Below, piece after piece: positions 28,687 to 37,273 of a stretch of 64,000 nt of DNA. The stretch spans positions 1 through 64,000 of the forward strand of contig JABDNG010000036.1 of the NCBI GenBank assembly GCA_013001045.1, in the 5' to 3' direction. Origin of the DNA: Woeseiaceae bacterium. Its GTDB lineage: Bacteria > Pseudomonadota > Gammaproteobacteria > Steroidobacterales > Woeseiaceae. The translations under genes and the position numbers were made by a program. The first letter of the stretch is position 1; each line of letters starts with the position of its first letter. The notes beneath the pieces were generated by a model, which saw nothing but the letters and a program-made list of their open reading frames with translations, was not told the DNA's origin and made no database searches.

Positions 28687-30200
28687 CGGCGCCCACTTAT
28701 GATCTCGGCAAGTTGCACGGCGGCCTGCGACTGCCTGCCCACAAGTCGGATGCTACCGCGCAACCGATCCGCGATGTACCGCTTCCCCCTCAGCTGATCC
28801 TGCCTATTACGCAACACGTTGGTGATCCCGCTCAGCCAGTTGTTGGCATCGGAAATCGCGTGCTAAAGGGACAGCTACTCGCTGAACCCGACGGCACCGT
28901 GGGTGCGCCGATTCATGCCTCCTCGTCGGGCAAGATTATTGCCATCGAGCCATGGCCGGTAGCGCGACGGCTGGGCGACAACGGCCCGTGCATCATCATC
29001 GAGTGCGACGGCGACGATCTCGCGGTCGAACACGAGGGCCTCACAGCAGACTATTTGTCGCTACAACCCGCCGACCTTTTGCTGCAAATCCTGGACGGTG
29101 GCATTGTCGGACTCGGCGGTGCCGTGTTTCCGACCGCACAAAAACTCATGCAGGCACGAACCTGCGATATCGATTTCCTGATCCTGAACGGCGTCGAATG
29201 TGAGCCGTATATCAGTTGTGACGACATGTTGATGCGTGAACGCGCTGCCGAAATACTGAGTGGCGCACAGATTCTGATGCATGCGATGCAAATCGACATC
29301 TGTTATGTCGTTGTCGAAAGCGATAAACCCGAAGCCTTGAACAGTCTCGGCGGCGCATTGGGCGAACTTGACGACGACCGCCTAATCCTCAAACAGGTCC
29401 CTACTATCTTTCCGTCGGGTGGCGAAGATCAGCTCGTGCAGCTGGTCACGAACCGCGAAGTCCCCAGCGGTGGATTACCGACGGATGTTGGCTGCCTCGT
29501 ACAGAATGTCGGCACGGCTGCGGCTGTCCATGATTGGGTCATTAATCATGAACCACTGATCTCTCGCGTCACAACGGTTTCAGGTGACGGTATCGCCAAT
29601 CCGATGAATGTGCGTGCACGAATTGGCACGCCGGTTGCCGACGTCGTTGAGTTTACGGGTGGCTACGCGGAACGACCGGAGCATTTGATCATAGGTGGAC
29701 CAATGACCGGCAGGTCTGTATCAACCGATCGCGTGCCCCTGGTAAAGGCCACAAACTCCATACTCGTCGTGCACCGGACGTCGTTTCAGGGTCGCGAGCT
29801 TGCCTGCATTCGCTGCGGCGATTGTGCGTCCGTCTGCCCGGTTCAACTCCAGCCGCAACAGCTGTTTTGGTACGCATGTGCCGACGACGAAGAGAAGCTG
29901 CGTGAGTTCGGCTTGACCGACTGCATCGAGTGCGGCTGTTGTGATCTTGTGTGTCCCAGCCACATTCCGCTAACGGCGGACTTTAGAATCGCAAAAGGTC
30001 GTATCCAGGAACTCGCCGATGAAAAAGCCCGGGCAGAGCGAGCGCGGCAACGCTTCGAAGCCCGCAATGAACGCCTCGAACGCGAAAAGAAGGATCGCGA
30101 TGCGGAACTGGCGCGGCAAAAAGCTTCGGCGAAACAGGCCGGGCCAGAGGCGATTGCCGAGATACTGAAACGCAAGCAACAAGAAAGCGAGGATGACTGA
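28683..30200 (+). CDS. rsxC: Rnf/Rsx complex subunit C
   Basis: A 505-residue peripheral subunit that binds FMN and NADH and passes electrons to RsxB. It begins with the biotin-like N-terminal segment ([17 protein letters not shown]), has the NuoF-like nucleotide-binding region ([35 protein letters not shown]), and two 4Fe-4S motifs near the C-terminus: [14 protein letters not shown] and [16 protein letters not shown]. The tail is an Arg/Glu/Lys-rich helix of about 80 residues, shorter than the long repeats of E. coli RsxC. The GTG at 28683, overlapping the rsxB stop, fits the family; an earlier in-frame ATG at 28617 was rejected. Confidence 0.95.
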   Translation: MTAPTYDLGKLHGGLRLPAHKSDATAQPIRDVPLPPQLILPITQHVGDPAQPVVGIGNRVLKGQLLAEPDGTVGAPIHASSSGKIIAIEPWPVARRLGDNGPCIIIECDGDDLAVEHEGLTADYLSLQPADLLLQILDGGIVGLGGAVFPTAQKLMQARTCDIDFLILNGVECEPYISCDDMLMRERAAEILSGAQILMHAMQIDICYVVVESDKPEALNSLGGALGELDDDRLILKQVPTIFPSGGEDQLVQLVTNREVPSGGLPTDVGCLVQNVGTAAAVHDWVINHEPLISRVTTVSGDGIANPMNVRARIGTPVADVVEFTGGYAERPEHLIIGGPMTGRSVSTDRVPLVKATNSILVVHRTSFQGRELACIRCGDCASVCPVQLQPQQLFWYACADDEEKLREFGLTDCIECGCCDLVCPSHIPLTADFRIAKGRIQELADEKARAERARQRFEARNERLEREKKDRDAELARQKASAKQAGPEAIAEILKRKQQESEDD

Positions 30201-30202
30201 GC

Positions 30203-31255
30203 GTGGAGTTTGAACGCCGTGAATCGCCCTACTGGTCCGCGCGAGTGGCTGTTCCGTCGCTGATGTTGCAGGTACTTGCGGCTCTGGTACCCGCCGCGAT
30301 CGCTCACGTCTGGTTCTTTGGCCCCGGATTCATCTTCAATCTGCTGGTCGCCTCGATTTTCGCTGTCGGCGGCGAAGCGTTGATAATGTACCTGCGCAAA
30401 CGACCGCCCGAGGTGGCGCTTACGGATTACAGCGCTCTCGTCACGGCCGCCCTGCTGACCTTTGCACTGCCATCGTTGACGCCGTGGTGGGTTACCGCAA
30501 CGGGCGCGCTATTCGCCGTCGTCGTCGCGAAACACCTGTACGGCGGATTGGGCTTTAATTTATTCAACCCCGCGATGGCGGGCTACGTGGTTATCCTCGT
30601 TGCATTTCCGATGCATCTCAACCTGTGGATAGCGCCGCGCATCGGAGATATCGATTATCAGTTCCTGACGATACTGCAGACACTCAAGTTTACGCTGACA
30701 GGCTCGCTGCCGGAGGCACTCGGCTTCGATGCCGTTAGTCGCCCCACACCCCTCGATGTCATGAAGTCCGGTCTTAATGGTCTACGCACCGTGAGTGAGA
30801 TTCGCGCCAATCCGATTATGGGCGACTTCGGCGGTCGCGGCTGGGAATGGATCGGTAATTTCCTGGCATTGGGCGGCTTCTGGCTATTGATCAAGAAGAT
30901 CATTCGCTGGCATATACCCGTCGGCGTCGGTATCGGCGTGTTACTACCTGCAGGCATCATGTACCTGATCGAGCCAGGCACCAATCCGAGCCCGGGGTTC
31001 CATCTTTTCGGCGGCGCGACCATCCTCTGCGCGTTTTTCATCGCGACTGACCCCGTATCCGCGGCGACCAGTCCGAAAGGCCGGCTTATATTCGGAGTTG
31101 GCATCGGATTATTGATCTATTGCATTCGCACCTGGGGAAGTTACGCCGACGGCGTCGCTTTTGCGGTCCTTATTATGAACATGGCTGTGCCCGTCATTGA
31201 TTCGATGACGCGACCCCACATCGTAGGTCATGGCAAGACCGGCGGTGCATCGTGA
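30203..31255 (+). CDS. rsxD: Rnf/Rsx complex subunit D
   Basis: A 350-residue membrane subunit with about nine hydrophobic helices, homologous to NqrB. Family stretches include FAVVVAKHLYGGLGFNLFNP, AMAGYVVILVAFP and IATDPVSAATSPKGRLIFG. The threonine that carries covalent FMN in this family is the T in SRPTPLDVMKSG, equivalent to the ATPLD sequence of E. coli RsxD. The start codon is GTG at 30203, two bases after the rsxC stop. The C-terminus overlaps rsxG by four bases. Confidence 0.95.
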   Translation: MEFERRESPYWSARVAVPSLMLQVLAALVPAAIAHVWFFGPGFIFNLLVASIFAVGGEALIMYLRKRPPEVALTDYSALVTAALLTFALPSLTPWWVTATGALFAVVVAKHLYGGLGFNLFNPAMAGYVVILVAFPMHLNLWIAPRIGDIDYQFLTILQTLKFTLTGSLPEALGFDAVSRPTPLDVMKSGLNGLRTVSEIRANPIMGDFGGRGWEWIGNFLALGGFWLLIKKIIRWHIPVGVGIGVLLPAGIMYLIEPGTNPSPGFHLFGGATILCAFFIATDPVSAATSPKGRLIFGVGIGLLIYCIRTWGSYADGVAFAVLIMNMAVPVIDSMTRPHIVGHGKTGGAS

Positions 31256-31902
31256 ACGATACAACCGTCTTCAGAGGTGGCATAACGCTCGCGGTGATCG
31301 CGGCGCTTTGTACGACCATGGTCGCGCTGACCTACCAGCTAACCGAGGCGCGTATCGTCGCCAATGAGCAGGCATGGCTCGAGCGCAGCCTGCAACCGGC
31401 CTTGTCCGGCTTGTTCTTCGATAGTGGCGTGACCGAGTCAAAAATCATCGTTCCTCCGCCACACGAGTTGCCAGGTTCAGAGGCCGCTATCATCTACCGT
31501 GTCTTTGCAAAAGGGGAACCGGTTGCGGCCCTCTTTGTCGTCAGCGCTCGCGACGGCTACGCCGGACCGATCCGCATCCTCGTCGGTGTCGAGACATCAG
31601 GCACGGTGAGCGGCGTGCACGTACTCGAGCACCAAGAAACGCCGGGGCTCGGGGATCGCGTCGAATCAAGCAAATCAGACTGGGTCAGGCAGTTCGACGG
31701 TCGCTCGCTCATCGACCCGGCTCCGGGCGGCTGGGCCATCAAGGGTGACGGCGGGCAATTCGACCAGTTGACGGGTGCGTCAGTTACGCCGAGAGCCGTC
31801 ATCAAGGCCATCAAGGAGACCTTGTTATACTTCGAAACGAACAGCGAGGCGATCTTCGCGGAAACTGTTGCCGACACTGACAACAAAGAGAAAGAGCCCT
31901 GA
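31252..31902 (+). CDS. rsxG: Rnf/Rsx complex subunit G
   Basis: A 216-residue membrane-anchored, largely periplasmic flavoprotein. An N-terminal helix (GGITLAVIAALCTTMVAL) is followed by the FMN-binding domain, with the FMN-carrying threonine expected in the LTGASVTPRAVIKAIK motif. The EHQETPGLGDRVESSKSDWV segment is also characteristic. The start codon GTG overlaps the end of rsxD, and the stop overlaps the start of rsxE by one base, so subunits D, G and E are translationally coupled. Confidence 0.95.
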   Translation: MNDTTVFRGGITLAVIAALCTTMVALTYQLTEARIVANEQAWLERSLQPALSGLFFDSGVTESKIIVPPPHELPGSEAAIIYRVFAKGEPVAALFVVSARDGYAGPIRILVGVETSGTVSGVHVLEHQETPGLGDRVESSKSDWVRQFDGRSLIDPAPGGWAIKGDGGQFDQLTGASVTPRAVIKAIKETLLYFETNSEAIFAETVADTDNKEKEP

Positions 31903-32579
31903 TGTCGAACGGAATTATAGAACGATTCAAGGTCGGCCTCTGGCATGAGAACCCGGGGCTCGTGCAGCTCCTCGGCCTGTGCCCGCTACTCGCGGTCACC
32001 TCCAGTTTCGTCAACGGGTTCGGTCTCGGCATCGCTACATTGTTCGTGTTGATCGCCTCGAACGGGCTTGTGTCGGCAACGCGGCGCTGGATTCAGAGCG
32101 AAATCCGCATACCGATTTACGTCCTGATCATTGCAAGCCTTGTGACCTGTATCGAATTGATCTTCAAGGCCTGGTTCCCATCCCTCGACCGTTCCCTGGG
32201 CATTTTCATCCCGCTCATCGTTACCAACTGCGCGATCGTCGCGCGCGCCGAACTATTCGCATCCAGAAACTCTGTCGGCTCCAGCCTGATCGACGGACTG
32301 GTCATGGGGTCTGGGTTTGCAGTGTTGCTGGTGGTCATCGGCGCGTTTCGAGAACTGCTTGGACAGGGTTCACTGTTTGCACGGTTGGACATGCTGACAG
32401 GCGGTGAGCCAATGCGGGGCCTGGTGTTGACCGATGGCGGCTGGTTGCTTGCGATACTGCCGCCGGGTGCGTTCTTCAGCCTTGCACTCGCCATCGCCGC
32501 GAAGAATGCCATCGACCGCCGACGCCGCGAGAATCGCCAGAGTGCAATGCCGCGGCGGGCCCGCAACGCTTCAAACTGA
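31902..32579 (+). CDS. rsxE: Rnf/Rsx complex subunit E
   Basis: A 225-residue membrane subunit with six helices, homologous to NqrD and to RsxA. It shows the typical opening WHENPGLVQLLGLCPLLAVTSS, then FIPLIVTNCAIVARAE in which the Cys contributes to the intramembrane iron centre shared with RsxA. The C-terminus is short and basic (DRRRRENRQSAMPRRARNA). It completes the set A-B-C-D-G-E with no gene missing. nth follows after ten bases. Confidence 0.95.
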   Translation: MSNGIIERFKVGLWHENPGLVQLLGLCPLLAVTSSFVNGFGLGIATLFVLIASNGLVSATRRWIQSEIRIPIYVLIIASLVTCIELIFKAWFPSLDRSLGIFIPLIVTNCAIVARAELFASRNSVGSSLIDGLVMGSGFAVLLVVIGAFRELLGQGSLFARLDMLTGGEPMRGLVLTDGGWLLAILPPGAFFSLALAIAAKNAIDRRRRENRQSAMPRRARNASN

Positions 32580-32589
32580 AGACGCGGCG

Positions 32590-33225
32590 GTGAACAGGGA
32601 TAAACGCACGGCGATCTTCAGGGCATTACAGGAGCGCATGCCGGCCCCTGATACAGAACTCGAGTACGAGAACCCTTTCGAACTGCTCATTTCCGTCATA
32701 TTGTCGGCGCAAGCAACCGATATCAGCGTCAACAAGGCAACGGCAAAACTGTTTCCGGACGCGCGCACGCCGGAATCGATTCTCGCGCTGGGTGTCGACG
32801 GACTGAAGCCCTACATTCGCACCATCGGACTTTTCAACAGCAAGGCCGAGAACATCATCAAGACCTGCCGGATTCTAGTCGATGACTACGACAGCGAGGT
32901 GCCACGATCACGGGCGGCACTCGAATCGCTACCCGGTGTAGGACGCAAGACGGCCAACGTTGTACTCAACACCGCTTTCGGCGAGCCGACGATCGCCGTC
33001 GACACTCATATCTTCAGGGTCTCGAACCGTACCGGCATTGCGAAGGGAAAGACGCCGCTCGAGGTCGAAAAACGGCTGCTGCGTTCGACGCCCGATGAGT
33101 TCAAGAAGGATGCCCATCACTGGCTCATTTTGCACGGTCGATACGTGTGCAAGGCCAGAAAACCGCTGTGCGGCGAGTGCCCCATTATCGAGTGGTGCGA
33201 ATACCGAAAAAAGGAACTGCCGTGA
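32590..33225 (+). CDS. nth: Endonuclease III
   Basis: A 211-residue DNA glycosylase/AP lyase that removes oxidised pyrimidines. The helix-hairpin-helix LPGVGRKTANVVLN holds the catalytic Lys, VDTHIFRVSNRTG holds the catalytic Asp, and the C-terminal cluster motif has four Cys spaced C-x6-C-x2-C-x5-C in CKARKPLCGECPIIEWC. The GTG at 32590 gives the normal length; an in-frame ATG at 32434 inside rsxE was rejected. Its place after rsxE is conserved in many gammaproteobacteria. The stop overlaps the GTG start of the next gene. Confidence 0.96.
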   Translation: MNRDKRTAIFRALQERMPAPDTELEYENPFELLISVILSAQATDISVNKATAKLFPDARTPESILALGVDGLKPYIRTIGLFNSKAENIIKTCRILVDDYDSEVPRSRAALESLPGVGRKTANVVLNTAFGEPTIAVDTHIFRVSNRTGIAKGKTPLEVEKRLLRSTPDEFKKDAHHWLILHGRYVCKARKPLCGECPIIEWCEYRKKELP

Positions 33226-33647
33226 TCTTCGGCCAGGACCGAGACGAGTTGCGCAAGATGTATGCGACAGCGTGGCGCAAGCGCTCTGAGCGAGCCCCGC
33301 TGTCCCCTCTCGAGGCCCAGATTGCCGCCGTCGTCGAGTGGCATCCCGAATACCATGAGGATGTTACGAGTGACGATCTGGAACGCGAGTACACGCCCGA
33401 TGGTGGAAGAACGAATCCGTTTCTTCACATGGGCCTCCACCTCGGCATTCGCGAGCAGGTATCGACCAACCGCCCGGCCGGCATCGCGAAAATCCACGAG
33501 ACACTGGTTGCGCAGGCCGGCGACGCGCATGCCGCCGAGCACCAAATGATCGAATGCCTTGCCGAGACGCTGTGGGAAGCACAAAACGCCAATACCGCCC
33601 CGGATGAGCAAAGATACCTGCGCCGCCTGTCCCGTCTGACGCGATAA
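33222..33647 (+). CDS. DUF1841 family protein
   Basis: A 141-residue soluble protein of the DUF1841 family. It begins IFGQDRDELRKMYATAWRK, contains the conserved HPEYHEDV and the stretch NPFLHMGLHLGIREQVSTNR-P, and ends with a helix around HQMIECLAETLWEAQ. Several conserved His and Glu residues (HPEYH, HMGLHL, EHQMIE) would suit a metal site, but no activity is known. GTG at 33222 overlaps the nth stop (GTGA), so it ends the rsx-nth operon. A 61-base gap with a CCGATG/CATCGG inverted pair separates it from the DUF692 gene. Confidence 0.9.
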   Translation: MIFGQDRDELRKMYATAWRKRSERAPLSPLEAQIAAVVEWHPEYHEDVTSDDLEREYTPDGGRTNPFLHMGLHLGIREQVSTNRPAGIAKIHETLVAQAGDAHAAEHQMIECLAETLWEAQNANTAPDEQRYLRRLSRLTR

Positions 33648-33708
33648 TCCGATGTAATAAACACAGGCCATCGGAGGTCTGATCAACAAACGCAGGAACG
33701 GAATAAGC

Positions 33709-34563
33709 ATGCACGACAAGCAGTCACAATACCCTGTCCAGGGTGCGGGCCTGGGCCTGCGGCGGCCAATTGCCAACAAACTGATGGCATCACCGCCAGA
33801 CGACGTCGACTTCATGGAGGTCGCGCCGGAGAACTGGATACATGTCGGAGGAGCGCTGGCGAAAAAGTTGCGCTTTTTCACCGAGCGATATCCCTTCCTG
33901 ATTCACGGACTGTCATTATCGATCGGCGCGCCTTCGCCCCTCAATGAGCAACTGGTCCGGGACATCAAGGGATTCATGGCGGAGCACGATATTCGCCTGT
34001 ACTCCGAGCACCTGAGTTATTGCGGCGACGATGGACAATTATACGATCTGATGCCCATTCCTTTCACCGAGGAAGCGGTCGCTTACGTGTCCAGACGCGT
34101 CCGCCGCGTGCAAGATATTCTGGAGCAGCGAATAGCGCTCGAGAACGTGTCATTTTATGCGCCGCTGGCTACGTCAATGAGCGAAAAGGACTTCTTGCTC
34201 GCCGTCCTGGAAGAATCGGATTGCGATCTCATGCTCGACATCAACAACATCATCGTTAATAGCATCAATCATCGCTACGACGCGAGAACGTTTCTTCAGC
34301 AAATGCCGGCAGACCGTATCCGCTATTTTCATTTGGCGGGGCATTCCATCGAGGCTGAAGACCTTCGCGTCGATACGCACGGCAACCCCGTCGACGAGCA
34401 GGCCTGGCAGCTTCTCGAGGAAGCGTATGCGCTATTCGGCCCGGTACCCACGCTGCTCGAGCGCGACTTCAATTTCCCGCCCATGGAGGAGTTATTGGAC
34501 GAGGTCCGTCGCATCAAGCAGCTGCAGGCAGCGACGGCCAAACGGCAGGCTGCCAATGCCTGA
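33709..34563 (+). CDS. DUF692 (MbnB/BufB-like) metalloenzyme
   Basis: A 284-residue TIM-barrel DUF692 protein. The family includes MbnB and the bufferin-modifying BufB enzymes, multi-iron oxidases that turn cysteine residues of a precursor peptide into copper-binding heterocycles. Metal-site segments are present: MEVAPENW, FLIHGLSLSIGAPSPL, LYSEHLSY, ALENVSFY, LMLDINNIIVNS, YFHLAGHS and VDTHGNPV, LLERDFNFP. A DUF2063 gene overlaps its end and a DoxX gene follows, the usual order in bufferin operons. The usual small Cys-containing precursor gene is not found upstream or downstream. GGAACGGAA before the ATG serves as ribosome binding site. Confidence 0.92.
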   Translation: MHDKQSQYPVQGAGLGLRRPIANKLMASPPDDVDFMEVAPENWIHVGGALAKKLRFFTERYPFLIHGLSLSIGAPSPLNEQLVRDIKGFMAEHDIRLYSEHLSYCGDDGQLYDLMPIPFTEEAVAYVSRRVRRVQDILEQRIALENVSFYAPLATSMSEKDFLLAVLEESDCDLMLDINNIIVNSINHRYDARTFLQQMPADRIRYFHLAGHSIEAEDLRVDTHGNPVDEQAWQLLEEAYALFGPVPTLLERDFNFPPMEELLDEVRRIKQLQAATAKRQAANA

Positions 34564-35338
34564 GGATCCGGATTTTCAAGCCAGGCAATACGCATTTGCG
34601 GCGCACCTGCGTGATCCTGAGAATGTCGCAGCGCCCGAAGGGATCGAAGACCGCCGCCTCGCGATCTATCGCAAGTTGTTCTTCAACAATCTCTACAATC
34701 TGCTCGGCAATATGTTCCCGGTGCTAAAGAAACTGCTCAGCGACGATCGGTGGCGCGGAATGATTCGTCAGTTCATGCAGCACCACAAAGCCCAAACGCC
34801 CTACTTTCTCAAGCTTCCCGAGGAGTTTCTGAGCTTCCTTGAACACACCTACGAGCCGGCAGCGGACGAACATCCGTTCCTGCTGGAGCTCGCGCATTAC
34901 GAGTACGCCGAACTCGCCCTGTCCGTTTCGACCGAGGAAAACGATCTTTCAGGAATCGATCCTGATGGCGACCTGCTCAGCGAGATACCCGTCAAATCGG
35001 TACTGACCTGGGCCTATGCCTACCATTACCCCGTACATCGTATTTGTCCGGAGTTCCTGCCCACCGAACCCGCAGAGCAGCCCGTGTATCTCGCGCTTTA
35101 TCGCAACAGTAATGACAAGGTCCGTTTCCTGGAACTCAACGCGGTTACCGCGGGGCTGCTCGACGCCGTAGAAAACAATCGCGAAGACAACAGCGGTGAG
35201 GCGCTGTTGCGAACACTCGCCGCAAGGATCAACTATCCCGACGTTGACGCTCTGATCGGCCACGGTGCCGATGCCCTGAACGAAATGCGACGACTTGAGA
35301 TCTTGACCGGCACCCGACCTGCCGACAGAAGGAGATAG
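34556..35338 (+). CDS. DUF2063 (BufC-like) partner protein
   Basis: A 260-residue DUF2063 protein, the usual partner of DUF692 enzymes, thought to bind the precursor peptide and present it to the oxidase. It starts PDFQARQYAFAAHLRDPEN, with the conserved RLAIYRKLFFNNLYNLLGNMFPVL segment and FLLELAHYEYAELALS in the middle; the C-terminal domain (PEQPVYLALYR-type strand, LNAVTAGLLDAVE) is a winged-helix-like recognition part in this family. The ATG at 34556 overlaps the end of the DUF692 gene by eight bases. Three bases separate it from the DoxX gene. Confidence 0.9.
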   Translation: MPEDPDFQARQYAFAAHLRDPENVAAPEGIEDRRLAIYRKLFFNNLYNLLGNMFPVLKKLLSDDRWRGMIRQFMQHHKAQTPYFLKLPEEFLSFLEHTYEPAADEHPFLLELAHYEYAELALSVSTEENDLSGIDPDGDLLSEIPVKSVLTWAYAYHYPVHRICPEFLPTEPAEQPVYLALYRNSNDKVRFLELNAVTAGLLDAVENNREDNSGEALLRTLAARINYPDVDALIGHGADALNEMRRLEILTGTRPADRRR

Positions 35339-35341
35339 ATT

Positions 35342-35839
35342 ATGAATTTGCTCATTCGACTGAAGAATCAAGTCATCGATATTCTCAATCCCGCCGGTGA
35401 CTGGTTTGCGTTATTGCCGATCCGGCTGCTCATGGCCTACGAATTCGGCCGCGCCGGCCTGATGAAATTCAATGGCAATAACTGGTTTGCGAACGTGCAG
35501 GACAACTTTCCGTTTCCCTTCAACGTCGTTCCCGTCGAAATCAGCTGGTTTCTTGCCACCTGGGCCGAAATCCTCGGCGCCGCGGGCCTGGTGCTCGGGT
35601 TGTTCACACGATTCTGGGCGCTGAGTCTTATCATCCTGACGATCGTTGCAATTTCCGGCGTTCACTGGCCCGATGACTGGAGCAGCCTCGCAGAACTGTG
35701 GAAAGGCTACTCGGTTTCGGATAAAGGCTTTGGCAATTATCGTATTCCACTGTTGTTCCTCGTCATGTTGATCCCGCTGGTATTCAACGGTGCCGGCAAG
35801 CTCAGCCTTGACCATGTACTGGCGAAGAAGCTCGGCTGA
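35342..35839 (+). CDS. DoxX family membrane protein
   Basis: A 165-residue membrane protein of the DoxX family with four hydrophobic segments. LPIRLLMAYEFGRAGLMKFNG at the N-terminus and WAEILGAAGLVLGLFTRFWAL in the middle are family-like. DoxX proteins regularly end DUF692-DUF2063 operons; their role there is unclear, with quinone- or redox-linked functions proposed for other members. AAGGAGATAG stands directly before the ATG as a near-perfect ribosome binding site, suggesting high translation. The C-terminus is short and carries no other domain. Confidence 0.9.
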   Translation: MNLLIRLKNQVIDILNPAGDWFALLPIRLLMAYEFGRAGLMKFNGNNWFANVQDNFPFPFNVVPVEISWFLATWAEILGAAGLVLGLFTRFWALSLIILTIVAISGVHWPDDWSSLAELWKGYSVSDKGFGNYRIPLLFLVMLIPLVFNGAGKLSLDHVLAKKLG

Positions 35840-35884
35840 ATAATCGCGTTGCGCCAATAGCGCGTTGTCAATGATGCGTGTTGA

Positions 35885-35937
35885 CGTGTGCGGCTGCACA
35901 CGAAAACGAATCCTTCTGATGCAGAAAGAATCTGCAT
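35885..35937 (+). repeat. Two inverted repeats upstream of the APC permease gene
   Basis: The first is CGTGTGC-GGCT-GCACACG (35885-35902), a seven-base-pair hairpin without a following T-run. The second is ATGCAGA-AAGAA-TCTGCAT (35919-35937), also seven perfect base pairs. The second ends 13 bases before a TAGTAT element (35951-35956) that may be the -10 of the permease gene, so it could be an operator. No known binding-site class was recognised. Confidence 0.4.
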
Positions 35938-35962
35938 AAGGGCGATCTGCTAGTATCCGCGG

Positions 35963-37273
35963 ATGAGAACCGACCGAGCAAGCGATCTTCGGCGAGATAT
36001 TGGTTTCTTTGGCGCATCGTTCCTGGTTCTCAACGCCATGATCGGCGCCGGGATCTTTGCGTTGCCCGGCAAAGTCGCCGTCAATGCCGGCCTGCTGAGT
36101 CCATGGTTGTTTCTCGTCGTCGGCGTGTTATTCCTGTCCGTTGTACTAACGTTCGCGGAGCTCGCCAGTTATTACGAAAAGACGGGCGGCCCCGTGATTT
36201 ACGCGACCGAGGCTTTCGGCCCGTTGGCTGGATTCAGCACCGGCTGGGTAATCTACCTTGCCCGAATGACGGCATTCGCAGCCAATGCCAACGTCATGGC
36301 AACGTACCTGGGATCGCTATCCGAATTCTTTGCCACCGATCTCGCACGCGGCACCATCATTACCGTCGTGACGGTCGGCCTGACCTGGGCGAACGTCCTG
36401 GGGGTGCGGGACGGCGTCCGCACGATGGGCGTTTTCACGTTTCTGAAGGTCACGCCATTGTTGCTGCTCGTGCTGCTTGGCTTGCAGCATGTAACGGGCA
36501 GCACTGTCATTCCCGCCGCGCCATTCCTCGTCGACGAGCTGGGCAGCACGACACTGTTGCTCATTTACGCGTACGTCGGCTTCGAAACAATCGCCGTCAC
36601 CGCCGGAGAAACCGCACAGCCGCGCAGCACCCTGCCCAAAGCTCTCGTCGGCACCGTAATCGGAACCGGCCTGCTCTACTTCGTCATCGTGCTGGTCTTT
36701 GTATCGATCATTCCGGCTGAGCAATACGACAGTGCCACGCTGGTCGACGTCGGTCGGTCGCTGGCCGGGCCCGCTGGTGCGCTCGCAATTACGCTGGCCG
36801 CTGTGTTTTCGATCGGCGGTAACCTGGCCGGCTCGATGCTCGCAGCGCCACGCCTGGTTTTTTCCCTGGCCGAGAATCGTCTGCTGCCACAATGGTTCGG
36901 CCATGTGCATGCCAGGTATGCGACGCCGGACCGCTGCATCCTCGTCATGGGCGGGATGGCACTGGTTCTCGCGCTGACGGGGTCCTTCGTGAAGCTGGCT
37001 GTCGCAAGCTCGGTCGCGAGGTTGCTGGGCTACATCATCTGCATCGCATCATTGCCAGCCATACGCAGGAACGCAAGCGTTGAGACACGCGCGCAAGCCT
37101 ACCGATTGAAAGGCGGGTATGCGATCCCGGTCCTCGGCCTGGCGATCTGTATCTGGCTGCTCATGCAATCGAAAGCAGAATCGTGGATCGCGGTGTCGAT
37201 CCTTATCGCGATTGGAATCTTCTTTTACTGGGTCGAGCAACGCGCCGGCTTGCGAACTGCTCGCGAGGACTAG
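35963..37273 (+). CDS. Amino acid permease, APC superfamily
   Basis: A 436-residue transporter with about twelve hydrophobic helices. The N-terminal FFGASFLVLNAMIGAGIFALPG matches helix 1 of the APC superfamily, whose unwound G-A-G-I-F segment binds the amino acid. LIYAYVGFETIAVTAGETAQPRSTLPKAL matches the helix 6 region. The substrate is not predictable beyond amino acid or polyamine. It is preceded by a 123-base gap with inverted repeats and overlaps the convergent lpdA gene by four bases. No functional link to the DoxX/DUF692 genes is evident. Confidence 0.9.
   Translation: MRTDRASDLRRDIGFFGASFLVLNAMIGAGIFALPGKVAVNAGLLSPWLFLVVGVLFLSVVLTFAELASYYEKTGGPVIYATEAFGPLAGFSTGWVIYLARMTAFAANANVMATYLGSLSEFFATDLARGTIITVVTVGLTWANVLGVRDGVRTMGVFTFLKVTPLLLLVLLGLQHVTGSTVIPAAPFLVDELGSTTLLLIYAYVGFETIAVTAGETAQPRSTLPKALVGTVIGTGLLYFVIVLVFVSIIPAEQYDSATLVDVGRSLAGPAGALAITLAAVFSIGGNLAGSMLAAPRLVFSLAENRLLPQWFGHVHARYATPDRCILVMGGMALVLALTGSFVKLAVASSVARLLGYIICIASLPAIRRNASVETRAQAYRLKGGYAIPVLGLAICIWLLMQSKAESWIAVSILIAIGIFFYWVEQRAGLRTARED

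Noticed and set aside
33649..33674. CCGATG/CATCGG inverted pair between DUF1841 and DUF692 genes
   Set aside because: Arms of six bases and a 14-base loop without a T-run are too weak to call a terminator or operator.
36103..36720. 205-codon plus-strand frame inside the APC permease gene
   Set aside because: Overlapping frame with Arg/His-rich translation and no domain.
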